64,000 bases of DNA from Leucobacter sp. UCMA 4100 (GCF_027853335.1 NZ_JAFEUS010000002.1:2092514-2156513), one strand, 5' to 3'. Positions 20,218 through 29,454 are shown, counted from the first letter of the stretch. The notes: generated by a model not told the origin, from the letters alone. Program-made: numbers and translations.

Positions 20218-20915
20218 ACGTGCCGCTCAGAGCGCTCGTTGTCGACGACGAGGCCTCGATCCGCACCCTGCTTGAGCTCGCGCTGAGGCACGAGGACTTC
20301 ATTGTCGAGACGGCCGCGACCGGCGCCGAGGCGATCGCCAAAGAGGCCGAGTTCGCCCCCGACGTGATCGTGCTCGACATCATGCTGCCCGACTTTGACG
20401 GCATGCAGGTGCTCTCGAAGCTGCGCGCATCAGGCAGTGAGGTGCCCGTCGTATTTCTCACCGCAAAGACCGACGTGCAAGACCGGGTCGCTGGGCTCAC
20501 CGCGGGCGGAGACGACTACGTCGTGAAGCCCTTCAGCCTCGAAGAGCTGAGCGCGAGACTCCGCGCGGTCGTGCGGCGTGCGCGGCGCTTCGGCGACCCC
20601 GACGACGCGGTCATACGGGTCGGCGACCTCGTGCTCAACGAAGAAACCTACGAGGTGTCGCGAGGCGGCGATCCCATCGAGCTCTCGACGACCGAGTTCG
20701 AACTCTTGCGCTACCTTATGCGCAACCCCGACCGCGTGCTCTCGAAGCCCCAGATTCTCGACCGGGTGTGGAGCTACGACTACGAGGGCAAGCAGACCAT
20801 TGTCGAGCTCTACATTTCATACCTGCGCAAGAAGATTGACGCCGGTCGCGACCCGATGATTCGCACGGTGCGCGGATCGGGGTACATGCTGCGCACGCCG
20901 CAGGGCGAGGGCTAG
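20214..20915 (+). CDS. OmpR/PhoB-family response regulator
   Basis: This 233-residue protein has a receiver domain (acidic pair D11-D12, phosphoacceptor D55 in VLDIMLPD, switch Thr in FLTAK, Lys in VVKPF) and a winged-helix domain from about residue 130 (ELSTTEFELLRYLMRNPDRVLSKPQILDRVW, RTVRGSGYMLR). It should regulate transcription when phosphorylated by a histidine kinase, but no kinase gene is adjacent. A TTG start at 20214 overlaps the previous stop codon; GTG 20220 is an alternative. Target genes are unknown. Confidence 0.95.
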   Translation: MNVPLRALVVDDEASIRTLLELALRHEDFIVETAATGAEAIAKEAEFAPDVIVLDIMLPDFDGMQVLSKLRASGSEVPVVFLTAKTDVQDRVAGLTAGGDDYVVKPFSLEELSARLRAVVRRARRFGDPDDAVIRVGDLVLNEETYEVSRGGDPIELSTTEFELLRYLMRNPDRVLSKPQILDRVWSYDYEGKQTIVELYISYLRKKIDAGRDPMIRTVRGSGYMLRTPQGEG

Positions 20916-20993
20916 CGCCTCGTTCTCAGGCCGCGGTCGCCGGTCGCCGGTCACCTGGCTTCGGGCTTCTGGCTACGGGCTTCCGGGCCGAGC

Positions 20994-21023
20994 TTGCGCA
21001 CGCTGCCGAGCATCGTGTATTCT
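20994..21023 (+). promoter_or_regulatory. Promoter of rplJL
   Basis: TTGCGC and TATTCT are spaced by 18 nt, about 207 nt upstream of rplJ, so the transcript would have a long leader. Confidence 0.55.
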
Positions 21024-21025
21024 GA

Positions 21026-21229
21026 TCCTTGGCCAAAGACCGCCGGTAGTGATCCGCAACGATCTCGGAACGTTCACGCAAGTGAAGACCAGCGCAGGTA
21101 CGAAAGTGATGATTCTCCCTCTGTGGTGCAATCGGAAGCTCCGTGCATGCGTGCCGGAGCTTTTTTAGTTTCGGTCCGCGGCCCGCGAACGACACCCGTT
21201 GTTCGTGTTTCGACAAGCTAGGGAGCGCC
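21026..21229 (+). ncRNA. Ribosomal protein L10 leader with attenuator
   Basis: The untranslated leader before rplJ contains the segments AAGACCGCCGGTAGTGAT and GCAGGTACGAAAGTGATGAT, which resemble actinobacterial L10 leaders bound by the L10-(L12)4 complex for autogenous control. It ends in a terminator-like hairpin, which is listed separately. The upstream stretch 20916-21025 otherwise holds only a promoter and short GC-rich repeats. Confidence 0.75.
21136..21167 (+). terminator. Attenuator hairpin in the L10 leader
   Basis: AAGCTCCG and CGGAGCTT pair around an 11-nt loop and run into TTTTTT, giving an intrinsic terminator 63 nt before rplJ. Confidence 0.85.
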
Positions 21230-21739
21230 ATGGCGACAAAGGAAGCTTCGGTAGCGGCTCTTCAGAAGAAATTCGAAGAGTCAACCGCTGTCCTGCTCAC
21301 CGAGTACCGCGGTCTCACCGTTGGAGAAATGCGTGAACTGCGCAACTCCATTCGTGAGCACGCATCGTACGCCGTGGCGAAGAACACGCTGACCAAGATT
21401 GCCGCAAACAACGCAGGCATCACCGCATTTGACGACCAGCTCGAGGGCCCTTCGGCCATCGCGTTCGTTCACGGTGATCCGGTTGCTGTTGCAAAGGGTC
21501 TGCGCGACTTCGCCAAGGCACACCCTCTTCTGGTAGTGAAGGGTGGTTTCTTCGACGGAAACCCCATCTCTGCCGACGAGGTCAACAAGCTTGCCGAGCT
21601 CGAGAGCCGCGAGGTGCTGCTGGCCAAGGCCGCCGGCGCCATGAAGGCATCGCTGTTCGGTGCTGCACAACTGTTCAACGCCCCGCTCGCAAAGGCCGCT
21701 CGCGGCTTCGGCGCGCTGCGTGACAAGCAGGATGCGTAA
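21230..21739 (+). CDS. rplJ: 50S ribosomal protein L10
   Basis: This 169-residue protein has the L10 landmarks [21 protein letters not shown] and [13 protein letters not shown], with the L12-binding C-terminal helix. It anchors L7/L12 dimers to the ribosomal stalk and, with L12, would repress its own leader. An in-frame extension upstream lies inside the leader RNA and is rejected; the ATG at 21230 follows AGGGAG at 7 nt. rplL follows 68 nt downstream. Confidence 0.98.
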   Translation: MATKEASVAALQKKFEESTAVLLTEYRGLTVGEMRELRNSIREHASYAVAKNTLTKIAANNAGITAFDDQLEGPSAIAFVHGDPVAVAKGLRDFAKAHPLLVVKGGFFDGNPISADEVNKLAELESREVLLAKAAGAMKASLFGAAQLFNAPLAKAARGFGALRDKQDA

Positions 21740-21807
21740 GCCCTACGGCTCACGCAGAACAAGCAACAATTTAGCCCGACTCAGGGCACCATTTAAGGGA
21801 GAAAACA

Positions 21808-22191
21808 ATGGCAAAACTGTCAACTGAAGAGCTGCTCGAGCAGTTCAAGGAGCTTACCCTCATCGAGCTCTCAGAGTTCGTTAAGGCATTCGAGGAGACC
21901 TTCGAGGTCTCGGCTGCAGCTCCCGTAGCTGTTGCTGCTGCACCTGCTGCAGGTGGCGGCGAGGCTGCTGCTGAAGAGAAGACCGAGTTCGACGTCATTC
22001 TCGAATCAGCTGGCGACAAGAAGATCCAGGTTATTAAGGCTGTTCGCGAGATCACCAGCCTTGGCCTCGGCGAGGCAAAGGCTCTCGTTGAAGAGGCTCC
22101 GAAGCCTGTGCTCGAGGGCGCAAGCAAGGAAGATGCAGAAGCTGCTAAGACCAAGCTCGAAGAGGCTGGCGCTGGCGTAAAGCTTGCATAA
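21808..22191 (+). CDS. rplL: 50S ribosomal protein L7/L12
   Basis: This 127-residue protein has the N-terminal dimerisation helices ([26 protein letters not shown]), an Ala-rich hinge ([14 protein letters not shown]) and the factor-binding C-terminal domain ([38 protein letters not shown]). It recruits translation GTPases. AAGGGAG precedes the start. Codon use is strongly biased (GCT/AAG), as in highly expressed genes. Confidence 0.99.
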   Translation: MAKLSTEELLEQFKELTLIELSEFVKAFEETFEVSAAAPVAVAAAPAAGGGEAAAEEKTEFDVILESAGDKKIQVIKAVREITSLGLGEAKALVEEAPKPVLEGASKEDAEAAKTKLEEAGAGVKLA

Positions 22192-22212
22192 GTTTTCGCT
22201 CACGCGATAACG

Positions 22213-22243
22213 GGTGGTGCTCCGAAAGGGGCACCACCTTTTT
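22213..22243 (+). terminator. Intrinsic terminator after rplL
   Basis: An 11-bp stem, GGTGGTGCTCC with GGGGCACCACC (one wobble) and a GAAA loop, is followed by TTTTT. Confidence 0.95.
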
Positions 22244-22356
22244 CTTTGCCCGCGCGCGCCCCGCGCTCCCGCGCCAGCCTCCCGCTCGCGCTCGCGCCTC
22301 GTTCCTGCGCCTGCGCGCTCCCGGCGTAGATCCGCACCCCTCCCGCACCCCGGCTC

Positions 22357-22391
22357 GCGTCGTGTGGTCACTTTCGCGCGTCGTGTGGTCA
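22357..22391. repeat. Duplicated end of the IS30 inverted repeat
   Basis: GCGTCGTGTGGTCA occurs at 22357-22370 and again at 22378-22391, where it includes the first 11 bases of the IS left end. The spacing is 21 nt. Confidence 0.85.
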
Positions 22392-23680
22392 AAAAGTGTC
22401 GATTCTGGTGGGCGGTTTCTAGCGGTCAGCGCAACAGTATCTCTTCGATGACCTCGGCCGGCTTCGCGAACGCTAACCGTTTCCGGGGCCGGTCGTTCAT
22501 CTCCCACTCAACATAATCGAGATCTGCCTGACTGAACACACTCAGATCAGTGCCCTTGGGGAAATACTCCCGCAGTAACCCATTCGTGTTCTCATTCGTC
22601 GGCCGCTGCCAGGGCGAGTGCGGGTCGCAAAAGAACACATCAATATCAGCTCCCATAGCGACTTCTTGATGCTTACTCATCTCTTTGCCCTGGTCCCAGG
22701 TGAGAGTCCGACGAAGCACATCAGGTAACTCTTTCATCTTCGCGATAAGCCCCTCAGTGACTGCTTCTACCCGCGGTAACGAGGGGTCTAACCAAACAAG
22801 GAATAGATAGTTCGAGTGGCGTTCAACGACCGTCCCGATAGCGCTCTTGCCATCTTTCCCGATAATTAAGTCACCTTCCCAATGCCCAGGAACAGCCCGA
22901 TCAAGTGCTTCTGCGGGACGGTCAACAATGTTCACCATCCCAGCAATTCGGCCCTGCCTAGACTGGCCAGAACGGTGACTGTGTCGGATCTTCCTCCCCG
23001 TACGAACCCGAACCTCAAGCTCGCGTTTGAGCCCACCCCTGGCAAGGAGATAGATCGCTTGATAGATCGTTTCGTGTGACACTCGCATCTCCGGCTGATC
23101 CGGAAACTCGCGCTGTAGCCTGCCCACAACCTGTTCCGGTGACCGCTTCAACGATAGTTCAGCCTCCACAAAACGCCGTAACCGCGGATTCGTTACCAGC
23201 TTCGACGGTTTCGGTCTGCGGGCGCGCTGAAACGTTTGCGATTGTGCCTGTGTTGCCCGATACCTCGGCCTACGAGCCCGTTCAGAAGAAAAGAACGCGT
23301 TCCGCCGAATCTCACGACTCACTGTTGACGGGGCACGCCCCAACTTCCTCGCGATCTCACGAATCCCAGCCTTTGCCGTCCATAACGCCTGAATCTCGAT
23401 ACGCTCCTCGAACGATAACGACGACACCCGGGCTACTCTTCGGGGTCTCACCCCGCCCTGCGAATGAATATGTGACAAGATCGCGGCTTCGCTCTTGTCT
23501 ACCCGTTCACCAATCTCTCGTGCGGTGAAGCCAGCAGCTCGCATATCCCAGATCGTGTTCACATGCTCAGCAAGCATGTTCCTTGAGAACTTCATGTCAG
23601 TGTCCACCCTTGTATTGTCTCGGGTGTTGCAACCACCGTTAGAACCCGCGGGCTAATTTCGACACTTTTTGACCACACGA
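22381..23680 (-). mobile_element. IS30-family insertion sequence (1300 bp)
   Basis: Perfect 22-bp terminal inverted repeats, starting TCGTGTGGTC and ending in GTGTCGA, lie at 22381-22402 and 23659-23680 and enclose one intact transposase on the minus strand. The flanking bases (GCG left, GGG right) do not form an obvious 2-3 bp target duplication. The element sits between the rplL terminator and the nusA promoter, in non-coding DNA. Confidence 0.95.
22426..23595 (-). CDS. IS30-family transposase
   Basis: This 389-residue protein has N-terminal helix-turn-helix segments (FTAREIGERVDKSEAAILSH and LSFEERIEIQALWTAKAGIREIARKLGRAPSTVSREI), the latter being the classic IS30 HTH, and an intact DDE catalytic core: D in GHWEGDLIIG, D in LTWDQGKEM, and E in RPTNENTNGLLREYFPKGTDL. 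It cuts and joins the element's ends. The ATG at 23593-23595 follows AGGGTGG; a GTG four codons upstream is possible. There is no frameshift or stop, so it is probably active. Confidence 0.97.
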   Translation of the reverse strand: MKFSRNMLAEHVNTIWDMRAAGFTAREIGERVDKSEAAILSHIHSQGGVRPRRVARVSSLSFEERIEIQALWTAKAGIREIARKLGRAPSTVSREIRRNAFFSSERARRPRYRATQAQSQTFQRARRPKPSKLVTNPRLRRFVEAELSLKRSPEQVVGRLQREFPDQPEMRVSHETIYQAIYLLARGGLKRELEVRVRTGRKIRHSHRSGQSRQGRIAGMVNIVDRPAEALDRAVPGHWEGDLIIGKDGKSAIGTVVERHSNYLFLVWLDPSLPRVEAVTEGLIAKMKELPDVLRRTLTWDQGKEMSKHQEVAMGADIDVFFCDPHSPWQRPTNENTNGLLREYFPKGTDLSVFSQADLDYVEWEMNDRPRKRLAFAKPAEVIEEILLR

Positions 23681-23814
23681 GGGTGAGTCGCGGGCAGGAA
23701 GCGCGGTGACGACTGAATAGCGCGGATCCGCCAGCGAGAACGCGCGATCAGCGCGAGGTGCGCCGCGACCCAGACATCGTCCAGGGTTTAGCACCAAGGG
23801 GCGCCGAAATCTAG

Positions 23815-23820
23815 TAGACT
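23815..23820 (+). promoter_or_regulatory. Putative -10 box of the nusA operon
   Basis: TAGACT lies about 94 nt before the nusA GTG; the -35 is weak. The rest of 23681-23913 holds a GC-rich spacer and the leader, and I see no coding sequence there. Confidence 0.4.
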
Positions 23821-23913
23821 TTTCACCTTACCGCTGGGATGCAGTCCCGCGCCGCAGGTCACGATGACGGCGCATGGCACAGCGGGCAACATTTGAATAC
23901 TTAGGAGGCCACC

Positions 23914-24909
23914 GTGCAGATACCGCTCACAGAGCTCAGGGGAATTGAACGCGAGCGTGAGATTCCCTTCGGTGAACTCATCGAAATTATTGAACTTGCG
24001 ATTCAGCAGGCATACGTCAAACACGCACTCGAGCGTGGGCTCGGCGCGATCGACGCCGAAGACGTGAGCGTGACCGTCGACCGCAAGAGCGGCGCGGTGA
24101 GCGTGCTCGTTCCCGAGCGCGACGCTGAAGAGAACGTCATTGGCCAGGCTCCAGTGAACATGGACGACTTCGGGCGTATCGCAGCGGGGGCCGCGAAGCA
24201 GGTTATCTCGCAGCGCCTCAGGGATATCGCCGACGACGTTGTGCTCGGCGAGTTTCGCAACAAAGAGGGCGAGATCGTTTCGGGCGTCGTGCAGCAGGGG
24301 CCAAACCCGCGCATGGTGCACGTCGACCTCGGTACGGTTGAGGCAATCTTGCCTCCCGAAGAGCAGGTGCCAGGCGAGGACTACTCGCACGGCGCGCGCA
24401 TTCGCGTGTACATTACATCGGTCGCCAAGGGGCTGAAGGGCCCTCAGGTGATGGTTTCGCGCACGCACCCGCAGCTCGTGCGCAAGCTTTTCGCGCTTGA
24501 GGTTCCCGAGATTGCCGACGGCACGGTTGAGATTGTGTCGCTCGCACGCGAGGCCGGCCACCGCTCGAAAGTTGCAGTGAAGTCGAACGACCCCGCGATC
24601 AACGCCAAGGGAACCTGCATCGGTGAGATGGGGCGCCGCGTGCGCGCCGTCATGGCCGAGCTCGGCGAAGAGAAGATCGATATCGTCGATTACTCGCCGA
24701 ACCTCACGACCTTCGTGGCCAACGCGCTTTCGCCGGCAAAGGTGACCGACACCTTCATGCTGAACGAAGACCTCAAACAGGTTCGCGCGCTCGTGCCCGA
24801 TTTCCAGCTCTCGCTCGCGATCGGCAAGGAGGGGCAGAATGCCCGTCTCGCCGCGAAATTGACCGGGGCAAAAATCGACATTCAGCCAGACTCAGTGATG
24901 GATGAATAA
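23914..24909 (+). CDS. nusA: Transcription termination/antitermination factor NusA
   Basis: This 331-residue protein has the RNA-polymerase-binding N-terminal domain, an S1 domain (VSGVVQQGPNPRMVHVDLGTVEAILPPEEQ) and two KH domains (KSNDPAINAKGTCIGEMGRRVRAVMAEL; LAIGKEGQNARLAAKLTG). It lacks the C-terminal acidic repeats of E. coli NusA, as is normal in actinobacteria. It modulates pausing, termination and antitermination. The GTG start follows TAGGAGG. ylxR follows at once. No rimP is seen upstream, where many genomes have it; the IS30 element lies there. Confidence 0.97.
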   Translation: MQIPLTELRGIEREREIPFGELIEIIELAIQQAYVKHALERGLGAIDAEDVSVTVDRKSGAVSVLVPERDAEENVIGQAPVNMDDFGRIAAGAAKQVISQRLRDIADDVVLGEFRNKEGEIVSGVVQQGPNPRMVHVDLGTVEAILPPEEQVPGEDYSHGARIRVYITSVAKGLKGPQVMVSRTHPQLVRKLFALEVPEIADGTVEIVSLAREAGHRSKVAVKSNDPAINAKGTCIGEMGRRVRAVMAELGEEKIDIVDYSPNLTTFVANALSPAKVTDTFMLNEDLKQVRALVPDFQLSLAIGKEGQNARLAAKLTGAKIDIQPDSVMDE

Positions 24910-24921
24910 GTAGCTGGTAAG

Positions 24922-25182
24922 ATGGAAGCGATCCGATCTTGCGTTGGGTGCGGTGTGCGCGCTTCGAGGAGCTCTTTGCTCCGAGTCGTGGAGCGTGATG
25001 GCCGTGTAGTGATCGATGAGGGGGCATGTCTTCCTGGTCGTGGCGCATGGCTTCACTGCAGCCGAGCATGTATCGAACGAGCGATGACCCGCGGGGGCTT
25101 CCCGAGGGCGTTGCGGGTGTCAGGCAAACTCGACACCGCCGAACTAGAGAACAGGCTAGAAACGATGATGGACAACTCATGA
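24922..25182 (+). CDS. YlxR family RNA-binding protein (DUF448)
   Basis: This 86-residue basic protein shows SCVGCGVRASRSSLLRVV and LPGRGAWLHCSRACIERAM, the YlxR hallmarks (CxxC near the start; GRGAW/Y). YlxR is a nucleoid-associated or RNA-binding protein, and other data link it to RNase P regulation. It is encoded between nusA and infB as in most Gram-positive genomes. Confidence 0.92.
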   Translation: MEAIRSCVGCGVRASRSSLLRVVERDGRVVIDEGACLPGRGAWLHCSRACIERAMTRGGFPRALRVSGKLDTAELENRLETMMDNS

Positions 25183-25258
25183 GTGGCTCAAAATGAGGCC
25201 CGTCAAATAACTATGGTTCCCGCTGCTGTCTAGCGTGAACCACCTAGACAGGAGAGAA

Positions 25259-28054
25259 GTGGCAAACCCACGCGTACACGAAATTGCTGCCGAATTGGGC
25301 ATTGAAAGCAAGGTCGTACTAGCAAAACTTGAAGAGATGGGTGAGTTCGTGAAAGCGAGCTCTTCCAGCGTTGCACCTCCGGTAGCACGCAAAGTCAAAA
25401 ACCTTTTGAAAGAATCGGGCGTTACGGGCGGTTCAGATGCTCAGGGCGAGGCGAAGCCACAGGCAAAGCCAAGCCCCGCGAAGCCCGGTGCTGCAAAGCC
25501 AGCCGCAGCAAAGCCCGGCTCGGCGAAGCCCGGTGCCGCAAAGCCCGCTGCAGACAAGCCCGCAACCGCGAAGCCAGTGAGCCCCGCGGCAGCCAACAAG
25601 GCCGCCGAGAAGCCCGCTGAGAAGGCAAGCCCCGCGGCGAAGCCCGCTACGCAGAAGCCCGCTGCGGCTGACGCTCAGGCATCGGCTCCGAAGCCGGGTG
25701 GCCCGAAGCCCGCGGCTGCAAAGCCCGGCGCTGCGAAGCCAGCCGACGCCAAGGGTCAGGCTCCGCGTCCCGGCAACAACCCGTTCTCGACGAACCAGGG
25801 TATGGCGATTCCTCGCCCGCCGCGTCCCGGCAACAACCCGTTCTCGTCGAGCCAGGGCATGGGCAAGCGTCCGAACCCCGGTAACATTCCGCGCCCGCAG
25901 GCTCCACGCCCGGGTTCACCTCGCCCCGGAGCTCCACGCCCCGGCCAGGGTGGCGGCGGTAGGCCACGCCCGGGTGCTCCGCGCCCAGGTCAGGGCCAGG
26001 GACAGGGTCAGGGTCAGGGCCAGGGCGCACGCCCCGGTCAGGGCGGTGGCCCCGGTGGCTTCGGCGCTCCACGCCCAGGCGGCGGCTTCCCAGGTCGCGG
26101 TCGTCCCGGCCGTGGCGCAGGTACCGCTGGCGCGTTTGGCCGTGGCGGATCGAAGGGCAAGGCACGCAAGTCGAAGCGGGCAAAACGGCAAGAATTTGAG
26201 ATGCGCGAGGCGCCGTCGATTGGTGGCGTTCAGGTACCACGCGGCAACGGATCAACTCCGATCCGCCTTCGCCGAGGCGCATCACTCGCCGACTTCGCTG
26301 ACAAGATCGATACGAGCGCCTCAAACCTCGTGACGATTCTCTTTCACCTCGGTGAAATGGCAACGGCAACCGAGTCGCTTGACGAGTCGACCTTCGAGAT
26401 TCTCGGAGACGAGCTCGGCTACAAGATTCAGGTCGTTTCGCCAGAAGACGAAGACCGCGAGCTGCTCGAGGGCTTCGACATCGATATCGAGGCTGAGCTT
26501 GAAGAAGAGAGCGACGATGTTCTCGCGGCACGCCCACCGGTCGTGACCGTGATGGGTCACGTTGACCACGGTAAGACGAGCCTGCTCGATGCGATTCGCA
26601 AGGCAGACGTTGGTGGCGGCGAGGCCGGTGGCATCACCCAGCACATCGGTGCGTACCAGGTGCACACCACGCACGACGGCAACGACCGTGCGATCACCTT
26701 CATTGATACCCCGGGTCACGAGGCGTTCACCGCCATGCGTGCTCGTGGTGCTCAGGTCACTGACATCGCGATCCTCGTGGTTGCGGCCGATGACGGCATC
26801 ATGCCGCAGACGATTGAGGCGTTGAACCACGCACAGTCGGCCGGCGTGCCGATCGTTGTCGCAGTGAACAAGGTCGATAAAGACGGTGCTAACCCAGCCA
26901 AGGTGCGTCAGCAGCTCACCGAGTTCAACCTCGTTGCTGAAGAGTACGGTGGCGACGTTATGTTCGTCGACGTTTCGGCGAAGCAGGGCATGGGCATCAA
27001 TGAACTGCTCGACGCAGTGCTGCTCACCGCCGACGCTGGTCTCGACCTGCGCGCGAACCCCGATAAAGAGGCTCGTGGCGTCGCGATTGAGGCGAAGCTC
27101 GACAAGGGCCGCGGTGCTGTTGCAACCGTGCTCATCGAGTCGGGTACGTTGCGCGTTGGTGACGCGATTGTCGCAGGCATGGCCTACGGCCGTGTTCGCG
27201 CCATGAGCGACGAGAACGGTGACGCCGTGCTCGAGGCAGGGCCTTCACGCCCCGTGCTCGTTCAGGGCCTGTCGACCGTGCCACGCGCTGGCGACTCGTT
27301 CATCGTGACGAGCGAAGACCGCACCGCACGCCAGATCGCTGAGAAGCGTGAGGCTGCAGAGCGTAACGCACAGCTCGCGAAGGCACGCAAGCGCATCAGC
27401 CTTGAAGACTTCACGAAGGCACTTGAAGATGGCAAGGTTGAGGCACTCAACCTCATCATCAAGGGTGACGTTTCGGGTGCTGTTGAGGCACTGGAAGAGT
27501 CGCTCATGAAGATCGAGGTCGACGACTCGGTTCAGCTGCGTATTCTGCACCGCGGTGTTGGTGCGATTACCGCCAGCGACATCGACCTTGCAACGATTGA
27601 CAACGCCATTGTCATCGGCTTCAACGTGCGCCCCGACGTCAAGGCTCGCGAGCGTGCAGCACGCGAGGGCATCGACATTCGTTTCTACAACGTGATCTAC
27701 AGCGCTCTCGAAGACATCGAGAACTCGCTGAAGGGCATGCTGAAGCCAGAATACGAAGAGGTGCAGTCGGGCGTTGCCGAGATTCGCGAAGTGTTCCGCT
27801 CATCGAAGTTCGGCAACATTGCCGGCGTTATCGTGCGCAGCGGCACCATCACTCGAAATGCCAAGGCTCGCGTGATTCGCAACGGCGTTGTTCTCGCCGA
27901 CGGTCTCGCGATCGAGTCACTGCGTCGCTTCAAGGATGACGTTACTGAGGTGAAGACCGACTACGAATGTGGTATCGGCCTCGGCACCTTCAACGACATT
28001 CAAGAGGGTGACGAAATCGAAACCACAGAGATGGTTGAGAAGCCCCGCGATTAA
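25259..28054 (+). CDS. infB: Translation initiation factor IF-2
   Basis: This 931-residue protein begins [21 protein letters not shown] (IF2_N). A long low-complexity linker follows: Lys/Ala/Pro (AAKPG-type) repeats to about residue 165, then Gly/Pro/Arg/Gln segments including an uninterrupted GQ repeat. The GTPase domain has G1 GHVDHGKT (433-440), G3 DTPGHE and G4 NKVD, and the C-terminal domains bind initiator fMet-tRNA. The GTG at 25259 follows AGGAGAG; a GTG at 25235 is less likely. Confidence 0.98.
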   Translation: MANPRVHEIAAELGIESKVVLAKLEEMGEFVKASSSSVAPPVARKVKNLLKESGVTGGSDAQGEAKPQAKPSPAKPGAAKPAAAKPGSAKPGAAKPAADKPATAKPVSPAAANKAAEKPAEKASPAAKPATQKPAAADAQASAPKPGGPKPAAAKPGAAKPADAKGQAPRPGNNPFSTNQGMAIPRPPRPGNNPFSSSQGMGKRPNPGNIPRPQAPRPGSPRPGAPRPGQGGGGRPRPGAPRPGQGQGQGQGQGQGARPGQGGGPGGFGAPRPGGGFPGRGRPGRGAGTAGAFGRGGSKGKARKSKRAKRQEFEMREAPSIGGVQVPRGNGSTPIRLRRGASLADFADKIDTSASNLVTILFHLGEMATATESLDESTFEILGDELGYKIQVVSPEDEDRELLEGFDIDIEAELEEESDDVLAARPPVVTVMGHVDHGKTSLLDAIRKADVGGGEAGGITQHIGAYQVHTTHDGNDRAITFIDTPGHEAFTAMRARGAQVTDIAILVVAADDGIMPQTIEALNHAQSAGVPIVVAVNKVDKDGANPAKVRQQLTEFNLVAEEYGGDVMFVDVSAKQGMGINELLDAVLLTADAGLDLRANPDKEARGVAIEAKLDKGRGAVATVLIESGTLRVGDAIVAGMAYGRVRAMSDENGDAVLEAGPSRPVLVQGLSTVPRAGDSFIVTSEDRTARQIAEKREAAERNAQLAKARKRISLEDFTKALEDGKVEALNLIIKGDVSGAVEALEESLMKIEVDDSVQLRILHRGVGAITASDIDLATIDNAIVIGFNVRPDVKARERAAREGIDIRFYNVIYSALEDIENSLKGMLKPEYEEVQSGVAEIREVFRSSKFGNIAGVIVRSGTITRNAKARVIRNGVVLADGLAIESLRRFKDDVTEVKTDYECGIGLGTFNDIQEGDEIETTEMVEKPRD

Positions 28055-28064
28055 TCACGATTGA

Positions 28065-28100
28065 GAGGGGGCGGGGCACACCGCCCCGCCCCCTCTTTTT
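28065..28100 (+). terminator. Intrinsic terminator between infB and rbfA
   Basis: A perfect 13-bp GC stem (28065-28077 with 28083-28095) and a 5-nt loop are followed by TTTTT. It lies 10 nt after the infB stop codon and 24 nt before rbfA. Confidence 0.9.
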
Positions 28101-28123
28101 CTATCTCAGATAGGAGAACAGCA

Positions 28124-28552
28124 ATGACTAGCCCACGCGTAGGGAAAGTTGCTGAGCGTATTCAGCAGATTCTGTCGCTTCGCCTGCAAAAGGGTCTTCG
28201 TGACCCGAGGCTTGGCTTCGTCACCATCACTGACGTGCGGGTGACCGGTGATCTGCAGCACGCGAGCGTGTTCTACACCGTGTACGGCACCGATGAAGAG
28301 CGTGCAGACTCGGCTGCGGCCCTCAAAGCGGCGACCGGCATGCTGCGCAGCGAGGTCGGCCGCGAGCTCGGCATTCGTCTGACGCCCACGCTCGAATTCA
28401 TCGCCGACGAGCTGCCCGAAAACGCGCAGCAGATGACGACCCTGCTCGACGAGGCCAAGCGCCGCGACGCAGAGTCGGCAGAGCTCGCAAAGAACGCTTC
28501 ATACGCGGGCGATGAGCACGCGTACAAGAGCGACGAGACCGAGAACGACTAA
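28124..28552 (+). CDS. rbfA: 30S ribosome-binding factor RbfA
   Basis: This 142-residue protein has the KH-type RbfA pattern: RVGKVAERIQQILSLRLQKGLRDPRLGFVTITDVRVTGDLQHASVFYTV and RSEVGRELGIRLTPTLEFIAD. It aids 16S rRNA 5'-end maturation and 30S assembly. The ATG follows TAGGAGA. It is downstream of infB but separated by a strong terminator, so expression depends on read-through or a separate start. It converges with mutY (8-nt gap). Confidence 0.97.
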   Translation: MTSPRVGKVAERIQQILSLRLQKGLRDPRLGFVTITDVRVTGDLQHASVFYTVYGTDEERADSAAALKAATGMLRSEVGRELGIRLTPTLEFIADELPENAQQMTTLLDEAKRRDAESAELAKNASYAGDEHAYKSDETEND

Positions 28553-28560
28553 AAGACGAC

Positions 28561-29448
28561 TTACGGCAGCTGCAGTTCTGCGCCATAACGCACGATGAGC
28601 CCATCGCTCACGAGCGATTCAAGGGCGCGCGTTGGCTGCTCGTCGTCGCTGAGCGGCCCCGAACGGGCCGCTTCGAGGGCCTCGGCTGGGAAGACCCCGG
28701 CCGAGGCCTTTCGCATGAGCGCCATGATGCGACCACGCACCTGCCGGTCGCTGCCGTCAAAGCGAGCCTGCTTCGGGCGCTTCTCTGGCGCGTTGTCTGG
28801 GTAGCCGGCTGCAGCCCAGCGGCACGAATCGGCAATGGGGCAGACCTCGCAGCGTGGCGCGCGTGCTGTGCAAATCACGGCACCGAGCTCCATGATGGCC
28901 GCGTTGAAGGTGGCCGCCTCGGCACGGTCATGGGGCAAAATCTCTTCGAGGTCGGCGAGATCGCGGTCGGCGGGCATGCCTGCCTGCGCGATGCCGTGCC
29001 GCACTCTTGCGAGCACCCTGCGCGTGTTCGTGTCGACGACCGGGTGACGCTCGCCGTAGGCGAAGGCTGCCACGGCTCTGGCGGTGTACGTGCCGACGCC
29101 AGGAAGCGCGAGGAGGGCTTCGACGTCGCTCGGCACCACGTTGTCGTGCTCGGTTGCAATGATCTCGGCCGTGCGGTGGAGCCAGAGTGCTCGCCTCGGG
29201 TAGCCGAGGCGATCCCACGCTTTGACAGCCTCGCCCGGCGCCTCGGCCGCGAGCTCGGCGGCAGATGGCCAGCGCTCGATCCACATTTGCCATCGCGGAG
29301 CGACGCGTTCGACCTGTGTTTGCTGCGACATGAATTCTGAAACGAGCACACCCCACGCGGTCACCTCAGGGTGACGCCAGGGCAGGGGCCTCGCTTCAGC
29401 GCGAAACCACGCGTTCAGGCGCTGCGAAAGATCGTCATCAGAAAGCAC
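28561..29448 (-). CDS. mutY: A/G-specific adenine glycosylase MutY
   Basis: This 295-residue enzyme removes adenine mispaired with 8-oxoguanine. It has the catalytic Glu in SEFMSQQTQ, the helix-hairpin-helix LPGVGTYTARAVAAFA, the catalytic Asp in VDTNTRRV, and the 4Fe-4S ligands C-x6-C-x2-C-x5-C in CTARAPRCEVCPIADSC. It is shorter than E. coli MutY; the C-terminal NUDIX-like 8-oxoG recognition domain is reduced or absent, as in many actinobacteria. The GTG at 29446-29448 has TAGGGT six bases upstream (leaderless). Confidence 0.95.
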   Translation of the reverse strand: MLSDDDLSQRLNAWFRAEARPLPWRHPEVTAWGVLVSEFMSQQTQVERVAPRWQMWIERWPSAAELAAEAPGEAVKAWDRLGYPRRALWLHRTAEIIATEHDNVVPSDVEALLALPGVGTYTARAVAAFAYGERHPVVDTNTRRVLARVRHGIAQAGMPADRDLADLEEILPHDRAEAATFNAAIMELGAVICTARAPRCEVCPIADSCRWAAAGYPDNAPEKRPKQARFDGSDRQVRGRIMALMRKASAGVFPAEALEAARSGPLSDDEQPTRALESLVSDGLIVRYGAELQLP

Positions 29449-29454
29449 GCAACT

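Noticed and set aside
20926-21231. 101-codon minus-strand frame over the L10 leader
   Set aside because: It overlaps a promoter and attenuator for rplJ and has no ribosome-binding site or family resemblance.
23681-23913. Possible rimP remnant upstream of nusA
   Set aside because: No frame with RimP-like sequence is visible; the stretch looks like spacer plus nusA leader.
25470-26150. Short repeats considered as a CRISPR-like or minisatellite array
   Set aside because: They are in-frame codon repeats of the IF-2 linker with no equal-length unique spacers.
25647-26537. 296-codon minus-strand frame inside infB
   Set aside because: An Arg/Ser-rich shadow of the repetitive IF-2 linker; no independent start signal.
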